A DNA stretch of 13,402 nt from Eubacterium sp. (GTDB taxonomy: Bacteria; Bacillota; Clostridia; Lachnospirales; Lachnospiraceae), in assembly GCA_024681495.1 (NCBI GenBank), contig JAILAS010000124.1, positions 1 to 13,402 of the forward strand, read 5' to 3'. The notes under the pieces were generated by a model. It was given only the letters and a program-made list of their open reading frames with translations. It was not told the origin of the DNA and did not search any database. How positions within the stretch are numbered: position 1 is the first letter of the stretch; each line of letters opens with the position of its first letter. The translations under genes were made by a program, and so were the position numbers. Shown here piece after piece: positions 1 to 6,862 of the stretch.

Positions 1-1
1 G

Positions 2-766
2 ATGAACATGCAGTACGCGATCGAGGACGGCACGGTTTACGTGCTCGAGGCGAACCCGAGGGCTTCTCGTACGGTGCCCCTGGTATCGAAGGTTTCCGAC
101 ATAAACATGGTGCGCATTGCCACCGACATCATGACAGGCGAATTCACGGGAAGAAAGAGCCCCGTGCCCGACCTTAGGGACAGGGAGATTCCCTACTACG
201 GCGTGAAGGAGGCGGTGTTCCCCTTCAACATGTTCCCGGAGGTGGATCCGCTCCTCGGACCCGAGATGCGCTCCACCGGCGAGGCGCTCGGCATTTCCTC
301 GAACTGGGGCAAGGCCTTCTACAAGGCGCAGGAGGGCGGCGGCTCCGTCCTTCCGATGTCCGGAACCGTGCTTATCAGCGTCAACACGGCGGATAAGTCC
401 GAGTGCGTGGAGGTGGCGAAGGGATTCGCCGACCTCGGCTTTAAGATCATCGCGACCGGCGGCACCTGTGACACCATCGCGGCAGCAGGCATTGACGCCG
501 AGCGTATCAATAAGATAAACGAAGGTCGCCCGAACATCCTCGACGCCATGACCAACGGCGAGATCGACCTGGTGGTCAATACGCCGGTCGGCAAGGAGAG
601 CACCATCGACGACAGCTACATCAGGAAGAACGCAATCAGGAACCACATCCCCTACATGACCACCATGGCGGCCGCGAAGGCCACCATCACCGGCATTAAG
701 GCGGAGAAGGAGGGCGAGGGCATGCCCGTTCGCAGTCTTCAGGAGTATCACGCTTCGATAAAGTGA
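2..766 (+). CDS. carB: Carbamoyl-phosphate synthase large subunit, C-terminal part (5' end outside window)
   Basis: Partial gene: only the last ~254 residues of a protein that is usually about 1,070 residues. CarB joins bicarbonate, ammonia (from the CarA glutaminase) and two ATP into carbamoyl phosphate for pyrimidine and arginine synthesis in the cytoplasm. The visible part opens inside the second ATP-grasp domain, with the characteristic stretch YVLEANPRASRTVPLVSKV (about residues 13-31 of the fragment), whose E and N ligate the metal-ATP. From about residue 118 it continues into the MGS-like allosteric domain, with the IIATGGTCD loop and VVNTPVGK segment typical of the UMP/ornithine-sensing region. 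The first ATG in view is internal, not the true start. The gene ends in TGA and is followed by a strong terminator, so it is the last gene of its transcript. Family assignment is very secure. Confidence 0.97.
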   Translation: MNMQYAIEDGTVYVLEANPRASRTVPLVSKVSDINMVRIATDIMTGEFTGRKSPVPDLRDREIPYYGVKEAVFPFNMFPEVDPLLGPEMRSTGEALGISSNWGKAFYKAQEGGGSVLPMSGTVLISVNTADKSECVEVAKGFADLGFKIIATGGTCDTIAAAGIDAERINKINEGRPNILDAMTNGEIDLVVNTPVGKESTIDDSYIRKNAIRNHIPYMTTMAAAKATITGIKAEKEGEGMPVRSLQEYHASIK

Positions 767-780
767 CTCGCGAGCGAGTC
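765..780 (+). repeat. Short hairpin overlapping the carB stop codon
   Basis: GACTCG (765-770) and CGAGTC (775-780) form a 6-bp stem around a CGAG loop, beginning within the TGA stop. There is no U-run after it, so it is not itself a terminator. It may stabilise the carB mRNA 3' end ahead of the terminator at 811-840. No function is demonstrated. Confidence 0.4.
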
Positions 781-810
781 TTGACCGGGGACCGGAATTG
801 AGAATACGGA

Positions 811-840
811 CCGGGAAGGGGATACCTTCCCGGTTTTTTT
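811..840 (+). terminator. Intrinsic terminator of carB
   Basis: A perfect 9-bp GC-rich stem, CCGGGAAGG (811-819) with CCTTCCCGG (825-833), a GGATA loop, and seven T directly after it (834-840). It lies 45 bases past the carB stop and isolates carB from the queuosine operon. Confidence 0.95.
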
Positions 841-852
841 ATGCCTGGACAC

Positions 853-881
853 TTGCAATCCTTTGGACACATTGTTATAAT
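853..881 (+). promoter_or_regulatory. Sigma-A-type promoter of the queuosine-precursor operon
   Basis: TTGCAA (853-858) and a perfect TATAAT (876-881) are separated by exactly 17 bases. The predicted start is near 887-889, where the transcript would open with a small hairpin, GGCAC-TTTT-GTGCC (887-900), directly before the putative aptamer. Position after the carB terminator fits a new transcript. Confidence 0.8.
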
Positions 882-899
882 ACTCGGGCACTTTTGTGC

Positions 900-942
900 C
901 GACAGTTCGTTTGTACCATCCTGTCGTTAAACAAAACCAGGA
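900..942 (+). ncRNA. Candidate preQ1-I riboswitch aptamer
   Basis: Seen: a hairpin stem CGACAG (900-905) with CTGTCG (921-926), followed at once by an A-rich tail, TTAAACAAAAC (927-937), and then CAGGA (938-942). Known: preQ1-I aptamers are very small H-type pseudoknots made of a ~5-bp P1 hairpin, an A-rich tail very like this one, and a short 3' strand that pairs back into the hairpin loop. A feasible P2 is TCC (919-921) with GGA (940-942) if P1 is shortened to CGACA/TGTCG. The loop is longer than in well-studied examples and P2 is short, so this would be a divergent member. The genes downstream (preQ precursor transporter, QueF) are exactly what this class controls. A terminator and a matching antiterminator follow. 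Confidence 0.62.
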
Positions 943-984
943 CTATAATTACATTTAAACCTATATCGTTTATTTGAATTATAG
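943..984 (+). promoter_or_regulatory. Antiterminator pairing of the preQ1 leader
   Basis: CTATAATT (943-950) is the exact reverse complement of AATTATAG (977-984). The right arm overlaps the first four bases of the terminator stem (981-987), so the two structures cannot coexist. Past one mismatch (942/985) the pairing can extend through 938-941 with 986-989, using wobbles, which would consume the putative P2 3' strand. The inferred logic is that ligand-bound aptamer holds 938-942, antitermination is lost, and the terminator forms. Confidence 0.55.
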
Positions 985-1017
985 CTTTGCGTTTTGTGAA
1001 GCTATTTTTTTGTTTTT
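981..1017 (+). terminator. Leader (attenuator) terminator upstream of the transporter gene
   Basis: ATAGCTT (981-987) pairs with AAGCTAT (999-1005), with possible inner wobble pairs, followed by a T-rich run (TTTTTTT then GTTTTT, 1005-1017). It lies before the ribosome binding site of the first gene and about 95 bases after the promoter's start point, so it can only act as a premature, conditional terminator. Confidence 0.8.
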
Positions 1018-1031
1018 AGGAGATTTATCGG

Positions 1032-1742
1032 ATGAATGAATTGATCTTTGTCGCAACAGTACTGCTTTACCTGGGGTGTGCGCTGCTTCTCTATTGGCTG
1101 TACGGGAAAAACGGCCTGTTCGCCTTCGCGATTTTCGGCACCCTCCTCGGCAACATCGCTGTGTGCAAGTGCGTCGACATCTTCGGCATATCGACGACGG
1201 CCGGCAACGTGCTCTACGCCGCCACCTTCCTCGTCACCGACATCCTTTCGGAGAAGTACGGCAGGCATGAGGCACACAACGCCGTGAAATACAGCTTTTC
1301 CATCATGGTGCTGTGGCTCGTCGGAACGCAGATTGTCCTGCAGTTTACGCCGAACGCCAGCGACTACATAAGCGACAGCCTCACGGTCGTGTTCGGCCTG
1401 GTGCCCAGGATTACTGTCGCCAGCCTGATCGGATTCATCTGCAGCCAGAACATCGACGTAATGCTCTATCACGCCATCTGGAAGAGGACGGGCAATGGCA
1501 AGGCGGGGCTCTGGCTCCGCAACAACGGAAGTACGCTCACGAGCCAGGCCGTGGACACCCTGCTCTTCGTCACGCTGGCGTTCTGGGGAACCTACCCGCT
1601 TCCCGTATTCATCAGCATCCTGCTGTCCACCTACGGGTTCAAGGCCCTGGTGGCGATCTTCGATACGCCCTTCGCGTACCTGGCCCGCAGAATAACGCCG
1701 AGGGAAGAGAAGGCAGATGGCGCCGGAGTTATGTCAGCCTGA
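1032..1742 (+). CDS. yhhQ: Queuosine precursor transporter, YhhQ/VUT family
   Basis: A 236-residue hydrophobic inner-membrane protein with about six membrane spans, close to the usual 210-240 residues of the YhhQ (DUF165/Vut_1) family. Family hallmarks include the polar TDILSEKYGRHEA segment (about residues 69-81), SQNIDVMLYHAIWK (about 138-151) and a late STLTSQAVDTLLF segment. Characterised members import the queuine precursors preQ0 and/or preQ1 for tRNA queuosine. The start is the ATG preceded by AGGAG (1018-1022) at 9 bases, after the leader terminator. It is the first gene of the operon with queF, and the preQ1-like leader supports the assignment independently. Which precursor it carries cannot be read from sequence; the partner reductase argues for preQ0. 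An overlapping open frame on the other strand is a shadow. Confidence 0.92.
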   Translation: MNELIFVATVLLYLGCALLLYWLYGKNGLFAFAIFGTLLGNIAVCKCVDIFGISTTAGNVLYAATFLVTDILSEKYGRHEAHNAVKYSFSIMVLWLVGTQIVLQFTPNASDYISDSLTVVFGLVPRITVASLIGFICSQNIDVMLYHAIWKRTGNGKAGLWLRNNGSTLTSQAVDTLLFVTLAFWGTYPLPVFISILLSTYGFKALVAIFDTPFAYLARRITPREEKADGAGVMSA

Positions 1743-1745
1743 CCC

Positions 1746-1787
1746 CCGGGCGGGAGCCGCCGGCTGTCAGCGGAAAAAGCACGCTGG
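1746..1787 (+). repeat. Two hairpins between the transporter gene and queF
   Basis: The first is a GC-rich hairpin, CCGGGCGG (1746-1753, one bulged G) with CCGCCGG (1757-1763) around a GAG loop. The second pairs TCAGCG (1767-1772) with CGCTGG (1782-1787). No U-run follows either, so they are not standard terminators. They could be mRNA processing or stability elements that set the ratio of the two products. Function is unknown. Confidence 0.4.
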
Positions 1788-1844
1788 ATTTATGTAAACT
1801 AACAAATCGACTGATAATACGTCTAATTAAGGAGGAAACGTACA

Positions 1845-2327
1845 ATGCGCGAAAAAGAAGGACTTACTAAGCTGGGAAGCCAGGGAACCAAATACAGCAT
1901 GGACTACGATCCGGGTGTACTCGAGAGGTTCAGCAACAAACACCCCGGCAACGATTACTTCGTGAAGTTTAACTGTCCCGAGTTCACGAGCCTTTGCCCC
2001 ATCACGGGCCAGCCCGACTTCGCGACCGTCATAATATCCTACGTGCCCGACGAGTACCTGGTGGAGAGCAAGGCGCTCAAGCTCTACCTCTTCTCCTTCA
2101 GGAACCACGGTGACTTCCACGAGGACTGCGTGAACATAATAATGAAGGACCTCATAAAGCTCCTCGATCCCAAGTACATCGAGGTCACCGGCAGGTTCCT
2201 CCCGAGGGGCGGTCTCTCCATCGACCCGTACTGCAACTACGGCAAGCCCGGCACCCGCTGGGAGGAGGTGGCCTGGAGCAGGCTCTCGCAGCACGACCTC
2301 TACCCTGAGAAGGTGGACAACAGATAA
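1845..2327 (+). CDS. queF: NADPH-dependent 7-cyano-7-deazaguanine reductase (preQ1 synthase), QueF type I
   Basis: QueF reduces the nitrile of preQ0 to the aminomethyl group of preQ1 using two NADPH, the last step before TGT inserts preQ1 into tRNA. The 160-residue length fits the unimodular (Bacillus-like) class. The catalytic cysteine is C51 in FTSLCPITGQPDFA and the general acid is D58, with the same seven-residue spacing as C55/D62 of B. subtilis. The NADPH-binding QueF motif appears as ESKALKLY (74-81), and the substrate-binding HE pair is H92-E93. AAGGAGG lies about 9 bases before the ATG. It is cotranscribed with the transporter upstream and presumably under the same leader. The motif reads ESKALKLY rather than the more common ESKSLKLY, a minor change. 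Confidence 0.96.
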   Translation: MREKEGLTKLGSQGTKYSMDYDPGVLERFSNKHPGNDYFVKFNCPEFTSLCPITGQPDFATVIISYVPDEYLVESKALKLYLFSFRNHGDFHEDCVNIIMKDLIKLLDPKYIEVTGRFLPRGGLSIDPYCNYGKPGTRWEEVAWSRLSQHDLYPEKVDNR

Positions 2328-2377
2328 TAATTCTTCTTTTTGATTTTGGACGGAATATTTATTTTAGCCGTTTCGGG

Positions 2378-2411
2378 TGCTATAATGTACTTTGACGGCG
2401 GAATAACCGTC
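2378..2411 (+). promoter_or_regulatory. Extended -10 promoter and 5'-UTR hairpin of the GH3 gene
   Basis: TGC followed by a perfect TATAAT (2381-2386) makes an extended -10 element; no good -35 is seen at the right distance, which is common for extended -10 promoters. The leader then holds a short hairpin, GACGG (2394-2398) with CCGTC (2407-2411), before the GGGGGGAAG ribosome binding site. No terminator is visible between queF and this promoter. Confidence 0.6.
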
Positions 2412-2430
2412 CGAAATCAGGGGGGAAGTT

Positions 2431-4137
2431 ATGATAAAATCTAAAATCACCAATCACTTTTTTGTAGAAACCATGAGAAAGCGCGGCAGGAATTCAGTTC
2501 GTCATCTGGACGATGCCAGCCGCAACGCCATCGAGATAAGCGAGCAGCTCCTCATGGACATCCTGAAGGACAATGCGTCCACGGAGTACGGTAAAAAGTA
2601 CGATTTCGCCAATATCCACAGCATAGAAGAGTATAAGGAAAAGGTGCCGTTCAGCACATACGACGACTATTATCCCTACATAGAGAGGATGATTAAGGAA
2701 GACGAGGAAGGCCTCATCACCAACTATCCGGTGAAGCATTACGCGCTCTCGTCCGGCAGCGTCGGCGTGCCCAAGCACATCCCCGTGTCCCAGAAGACGC
2801 TGGATGCATACAGCATATACGCCGCCAATATGGCGTTCGGAGTCATGGACGAATACTACCGAAACACCACGGACAAGTCGTTCAAGGACGGCTATGCCCT
2901 TAACACCATAGAGGCCGCGCCTCTGCTCACCGAGAACGGCCTTCCCAAGGGAGCCATCTCCGGTACCATATTGCGCCCCCATGCGGAGCACCTTAAGTAC
3001 TTCATGACGTCTCCGACGGAGCTCATCTTCCCCGAGGAGCACATGGACATGAAGTACCTGAAGATCAGGTTCGCGATCGAGAAGCGCGAGGTTATGTGCA
3101 TGTTCTCGGCGTTTATGACGGGCCTCGTCGACCTCATGACCTATCTCGAGCAGAACTGGGAGATGATCTGCGACGACATAGAGAAGGGCGTCATAAATGA
3201 GAATATTATGTTACCCGAGGAGACCAGGCGTATCTTCGAGATTAAGCTCAAGCCGAACAAGGAGCGCGCGGACGAGCTCCGCAGGGAGTTTGCGGCAGGC
3301 TTCGAAAAGCCCATCATTCCGCGTATCTGGAAGGACTTCCAGTGGCTCGCGGCCATAGGCACCGGCGGATTCTCGCAGTACACGCTCAAGATGCGCCAGT
3401 ACACGGGCAAGAACATCCCCTACACCATGTGCAATTACGCGGCATCCGAGTCGATGATGGCCGTGGCGCGCCACGCGGGCGACGAGTCCTTCGTGCTGCT
3501 CCCCGACGGCGGCTTCTTCGAGTTCATCCCCATGGACTCCGACGACGAGGAGACCACATACACTATAGACCAGGTCGAGGCCGGCAAGGACTACGAGATC
3601 GTGGTCACGAATCTCTCCGGCTTCTACAGATATAAGCTGAAGGACGTGGTAAGGGTGACCGGATTCTACCACGAGTCGCCGCTCATCCAGTTCGTCTACA
3701 GGAAGAACCAGATGCTTTCCATAGCCGGAGAGAAGACGAACGAAGAGGCGGTGCGTTGGGCCATCGAGAAGTTCCAGGACGACACGGGACTCCTCATTCG
3801 AGACTTCAGCGTCTACGCCGACACGGACTCCAAGCCCGGTCACTACGTGGTGCTCATGGAGCCGGACAAGGACGTGGATTCCGCGAAGATGCCCGAGTAC
3901 AGGGACATCATCGAGCGCAGGCTCGGCGAGGCCAACCCGTCGTTCGGCGCGAAGATAAATACCAACGTTCTGGGGCGCACCAAACTGTGCATGACCCAGC
4001 AGGAGACCTACATGCTGTACAGAGATATGATGATAATGAAGGGCGTATCTCCGAACCAGCTCAAGCCTGTCCGCATAATCGATACGCCGATGAAGGAGAA
4101 GTTCTTCTTCAACCTGCTTGAAAATGAGGCAGAATAG
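2431..4137 (+). CDS. GH3-family acyl-acid amido synthetase-like protein (adenylate-forming)
   Basis: A 568-residue soluble protein with GH3 (auxin-responsive) family features. In plants GH3 enzymes activate carboxylic acids such as indole-acetate or jasmonate with ATP and conjugate them to amino acids; substrates of most bacterial members are unknown. ATP/AMP motif 1 is SSGSVGVPK (107-115), motif 2 is YAASE (336-340), and motif 3 is YRYKLKDVVRV (399-409), where the conserved acidic residue D405 is kept but the usual glycine before it is lysine. A C-terminal domain follows with IAGEKTNEEAV near 431-441, typical of the family's hinge and C-terminal fold. The ATG at 2431 follows a GGGGGGAAG site. 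It stands alone, with its own promoter on one side and another promoter downstream, so context gives no substrate. Family call is firm, reaction inferred. Confidence 0.88.
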   Translation: MIKSKITNHFFVETMRKRGRNSVRHLDDASRNAIEISEQLLMDILKDNASTEYGKKYDFANIHSIEEYKEKVPFSTYDDYYPYIERMIKEDEEGLITNYPVKHYALSSGSVGVPKHIPVSQKTLDAYSIYAANMAFGVMDEYYRNTTDKSFKDGYALNTIEAAPLLTENGLPKGAISGTILRPHAEHLKYFMTSPTELIFPEEHMDMKYLKIRFAIEKREVMCMFSAFMTGLVDLMTYLEQNWEMICDDIEKGVINENIMLPEETRRIFEIKLKPNKERADELRREFAAGFEKPIIPRIWKDFQWLAAIGTGGFSQYTLKMRQYTGKNIPYTMCNYAASESMMAVARHAGDESFVLLPDGGFFEFIPMDSDDEETTYTIDQVEAGKDYEIVVTNLSGFYRYKLKDVVRVTGFYHESPLIQFVYRKNQMLSIAGEKTNEEAVRWAIEKFQDDTGLLIRDFSVYADTDSKPGHYVVLMEPDKDVDSAKMPEYRDIIERRLGEANPSFGAKINTNVLGRTKLCMTQQETYMLYRDMMIMKGVSPNQLKPVRIIDTPMKEKFFFNLLENEAE

Positions 4138-4151
4138 TCTAATGTTGTGCG

Positions 4152-4195
4152 ATTGAATAATTGACATTTTTAATTGCGTCAATATATTATTGAAT
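4152..4195 (+). promoter_or_regulatory. Promoter of the PrsW/two-component operon, overlapped by an imperfect palindrome
   Basis: A perfect -35 TTGACA (4161-4166) with TATTAT (4185-4190) at 18 bases, or TATATT (4183-4188) at 16. The promoter is embedded in a dyad: ATTGAC (4160-4165) mirrors GTCAAT (4178-4183), and flanking AATAAT and ATT.AAT blocks also mirror across 4152-4195 with one side carrying four extra bases. ATTGAATA also occurs as a direct repeat at 4152 and 4189, 37 bases apart. The dyad sits where a repressor or autoregulator would act. As RNA it has no U-run, so it is not a good terminator for the gene upstream. Confidence 0.65.
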
Positions 4196-4232
4196 ATAAG
4201 AAGCTTTTAAAGATTAGTTAGGGGATTGGATT

Positions 4233-4898
4233 ATGCTAAATATCGAAGTTCTGGCAACGGTTATAGTCTTTTTGGCCAGCCTGGCAGCGTTCATCTACGG
4301 GGTGGTCACCATATTGATTAGGAAAAAGGCCCTGTACCTTAAGATGATCGTGCTCGCCGTGGCCTGCATCCTTATAAGCCGCCTGTATCTGGTGCTGCAG
4401 TACCTGACGCGCGGCGAGATTCCGGACGGATTCCACGTCGGCATACTCGGAGGGGTAGGCTGCTTCCTTTTCCTTTTGAGTTCCAACTACGGACAGATGG
4501 ACAGCCTGGCGGATGACGGCAGCGCGCAGTTTGCCAAGTACAGACTGATAAGCTGGCTCGCCCCCGTGGTTCTCATTATAGTGTACATCCCGACCTTCAT
4601 GGCGGGAGGCACGTTAGACAAGGTGGTCGGCTACACGGTGGCCATGGTCTTCGTGGTCATTTCGGCGAGGTTCCATCTCAAGCACCTCATATTCCCGGAC
4701 GTGGATTACGGCATCATAAAATGCATACGGGGTTACAATGCGCTGGCCCTCCTGCTCTGCCTGGCGGTCACCGTCACTTTCATGTCCGAGGTAAATTCGT
4801 TCACTTATCTGTATCTGGCAGCCAATATCGTAATCGCCGGCTGCTGCGTGGCTATCCTGCCCGTACTTAGAAAGGAGGCGGCGAAATGGACAATATGA
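4233..4898 (+). CDS. Polytopic membrane protein of unknown function
   Basis: A 221-residue, very hydrophobic protein that I do not recognise. I count six or seven likely membrane spans, at roughly residues 5-28, 38-58, 67-84, 106-125, 130-149, 163-182 and 190-212, with a short polar loop (SNYGQMDSLADDGSAQFAKY, about 84-103). The layout resembles the 7-TM input region of the kinase encoded two genes later, without kinase domains. It starts at an ATG 8 bases after TTAGGGGATT and ends overlapping the next gene by 13 bases, so translation of the two is likely coupled. Its place as first gene of the operon suggests a partner or input component for the PrsW-like protein or the kinase; this is inference only. 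Confidence 0.8.
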   Translation: MLNIEVLATVIVFLASLAAFIYGVVTILIRKKALYLKMIVLAVACILISRLYLVLQYLTRGEIPDGFHVGILGGVGCFLFLLSSNYGQMDSLADDGSAQFAKYRLISWLAPVVLIIVYIPTFMAGGTLDKVVGYTVAMVFVVISARFHLKHLIFPDVDYGIIKCIRGYNALALLLCLAVTVTFMSEVNSFTYLYLAANIVIAGCCVAILPVLRKEAAKWTI

Positions 4899-5539
4899 TC
4901 TATATACTGTTTATATGCATAATGGTGCCCCTCCTCATGATGCTCCCGCTCCTGAAGGGGCAGTCCAGACTGCTTCTGGGCTACATGATGGTGGGGATTT
5001 TTGCCTGCCTATTTGCGGCCGAGGTAAACGGGCTCATCCGGTATTCCATAGACAGGGATATCTACTACATCACCACGAATATCACTCCGGTGACGGAGGA
5101 GATTATAAAGGCGCTCCCGATACTGTACTTCGCCTTCATCTTCAGCGACGATAAGGAGAAGCTAATCCCCATGTCGTTCGCCGTGGGAGTCGGCTTCGCC
5201 GTGCTCGAGAACATGGTTATCCTCACACAGAATATTGAGAACGTCAGCATCTTCTGGGCGCTCATAAGGGGATTCGCATCCGGATTGATGCACGGTATCT
5301 GCACGTCCTGCGTCGGATACGGCACGACATTCGTCAGAAAGAAGAGAAAGCTCTTCATCTGCGGCACGTTCGCGCTTCTGGCTATGGCCATAACCTACCA
5401 CGCCAGCTTCAACATCCTGGTGCAGTCCGCGCAGTATAAGTACCTTGGTTTCGTGCTTCCTCTTATTACCTACGTTCCCGTGGTTCTATTCCTCTTCAGC
5501 GGAAAGAAGATTCTGTTTAAAAAAGAAGCGGAGGCGTAG
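4886..5539 (+). CDS. PrsW-like intramembrane metalloprotease family protein
   Basis: A 217-residue membrane protein with the PrsW motif set. E71-E72 and K75 form the EExxK motif in TPVTEEIIKALP, E108 lies in GVGFAVLENM, H136 in GLMHGICTSCVGYG, and H172 with N176 in ITYHASFN, each inside or beside a predicted membrane span. PrsW of B. subtilis makes the site-1 cut of the anti-sigma factor RsiW under envelope stress; the family is related to the CPBP/Abi proteases. All the putative catalytic residues are present, so activity is plausible. GGAGG (4874-4878) lies 7 bases before its ATG. It overlaps the previous gene by 13 bases and abuts the kinase gene with no gap. No anti-sigma factor or sigma factor gene is in the window, so its substrate here is unknown. 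Confidence 0.85.
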   Translation: MDNMIYILFICIMVPLLMMLPLLKGQSRLLLGYMMVGIFACLFAAEVNGLIRYSIDRDIYYITTNITPVTEEIIKALPILYFAFIFSDDKEKLIPMSFAVGVGFAVLENMVILTQNIENVSIFWALIRGFASGLMHGICTSCVGYGTTFVRKKRKLFICGTFALLAMAITYHASFNILVQSAQYKYLGFVLPLITYVPVVLFLFSGKKILFKKEAEA

Positions 5540-6862
5540 ATGGCCGGGGGAGGTATGATGGATTTTTCCCGCGTTATACAGATGGTAATAGAGGGCTGGG
5601 GAGCTTTCTTCTGTATAATCGCGGTGGTGGTCTTAAGACAGACCAAATGGGCCGACGCCGATAAGGCGCGCGGCGTCATGCAGTTTACGGTGGTCGACGG
5701 CTTTCTTCTGGTGGCGGACGTGCTGGCCATAGGCTTTCGCGGCTATCCGGGCATGGTCGGCTACTATGTGGTGCGCTTCTCCAACTACTTCGTTTTCATC
5801 TTCGGATACCTGGTAATCATCTCCGGAGTGGCCTACTTCGGCGGACTCATCGAGCACAGGGTGAGCGTTTCCATCCGCAACTGGAAGTATATGGAATACC
5901 TGGTCTGCGGGCTGGGAATGGCGATGGTTACCATCAATGTGGTCTATCCCTTCCTCTACGACTTCGATTCCAGGAATCAATACTACCGCCTGCCGTGGAA
6001 CTGGCTCATCAGCTTCACGTGTCTGCTTGGAGTCGTGCTGATCCTGGTTCTCCTTCTGAATTTCTTTAAAAACATGACCAATCTGGAGCGCTACGCCATA
6101 TTGACGGCCCTGGTGTGTCCGCTTATAAGTCTCGTGCTGCAGTACATGCATTACGGAATTTCGCTGGTTATCATCGCGTCCTGCGCGGCGGTTATCCTTA
6201 CATTCGTGGCCCACATGATGGACTACACAGCCATGATGGTGGAGAGGGAGCGCCGGCGCGAGAAGTGGATCGCAGACGAGAAGATCCGCCTTCTGCACAA
6301 TCAGATTAAACCCCACTTTATCTACAACACGCTGACCAGCATCTACTACGGGCTCGACGAGGACGTGGACAGGTCGAAGAAGATGCTGAAGGACCTCTCC
6401 GGCTATCTCAGGGGCAGCCTGGACGTACTTGACGAGAGGGAGTGCATCGACTTCAGGAAGGAGATGGCCACGGTCGAGTGCTATCTGAACGTGGAGTCGT
6501 TTAGGTTCGAGAATCAGATTAGCGTGGAACTCGACATAGAGGACGATGACTTCAAGGTTCCCGCATTCTGCATACAGACGCTGGTGGAGAATTCCATCCG
6601 GCACGGTATCCGGAAGAAGGATCCCCCCGAGGGGACCATCTCCATCCTTACCCGGTTCGAGGACGGCAAACATCGCGTCGAGATAAGGGATACCGGAACG
6701 GGCTTCGATGTGGAGCAGGCCTTCGACAAGAAGGGCAAGCACATTGGTTTACGTAACACCCGGAGAAGGCTGGCGCTCATGTGCAGGGGAAGCATGGACG
6801 TCAACAGCGCCGAGGGTGAGGGGACGATTATAACCATCGTCATCCCCGGGGAGGGTAAGTGA
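5540..6862 (+). CDS. Sensor histidine kinase, LytS/YehU type with 7-TM input domain
   Basis: A 440-residue membrane sensor kinase. The N-terminal ~225 residues hold about seven membrane spans with little extracytoplasmic sequence, so the input is likely a membrane or lipid-phase cue or a partner protein. A short charged linker (VERERRREKW) leads to the His_kinase domain with phospho-acceptor H259 in HNQIKPHFIYN. The ATPase domain has an N box LVENSIRHG (348-356), G1 box DTGTGF (384-389) and G2-like GKHIGLRNT (about 401-409). The ATG at 5540 directly follows the stop of the PrsW-like gene with GGAGG 5 bases upstream; ATG at 5555 or 5558 after GGGGGAGG is also possible and would remove five or six residues. 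It is cotranscribed with the response regulator, which overlaps its stop by one base. Confidence 0.94.
   Translation: MAGGGMMDFSRVIQMVIEGWGAFFCIIAVVVLRQTKWADADKARGVMQFTVVDGFLLVADVLAIGFRGYPGMVGYYVVRFSNYFVFIFGYLVIISGVAYFGGLIEHRVSVSIRNWKYMEYLVCGLGMAMVTINVVYPFLYDFDSRNQYYRLPWNWLISFTCLLGVVLILVLLLNFFKNMTNLERYAILTALVCPLISLVLQYMHYGISLVIIASCAAVILTFVAHMMDYTAMMVERERRREKWIADEKIRLLHNQIKPHFIYNTLTSIYYGLDEDVDRSKKMLKDLSGYLRGSLDVLDERECIDFRKEMATVECYLNVESFRFENQISVELDIEDDDFKVPAFCIQTLVENSIRHGIRKKDPPEGTISILTRFEDGKHRVEIRDTGTGFDVEQAFDKKGKHIGLRNTRRRLALMCRGSMDVNSAEGEGTIITIVIPGEGK

Noticed and set aside
943..950. TATAAT at 944-949 as a second promoter for the transporter
   Set aside because: No acceptable -35 at 16-18 bases, and the bases are better explained as the left arm of the antiterminator.
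1743..1844. Second preQ1 riboswitch in front of queF
   Set aside because: There are hairpins but no A-rich tail in the right place and no U-run or sequestered ribosome site; the two genes are better explained by one shared leader.
3211..4182. Long reverse-strand open frame opposite the GH3 gene (similar ones at 5633-6742 and 8757-10049)
   Set aside because: Low-complexity His/Val/Arg/Leu composition, no ribosome site and full overlap with well-supported + strand genes; these are codon-bias shadows.
6859..6861. GTG at 6859 as start of the response regulator
   Set aside because: The ATG three bases later has better spacing from GGGGAGGG and makes the usual one-base stop/start overlap with the kinase gene; the difference is one residue.
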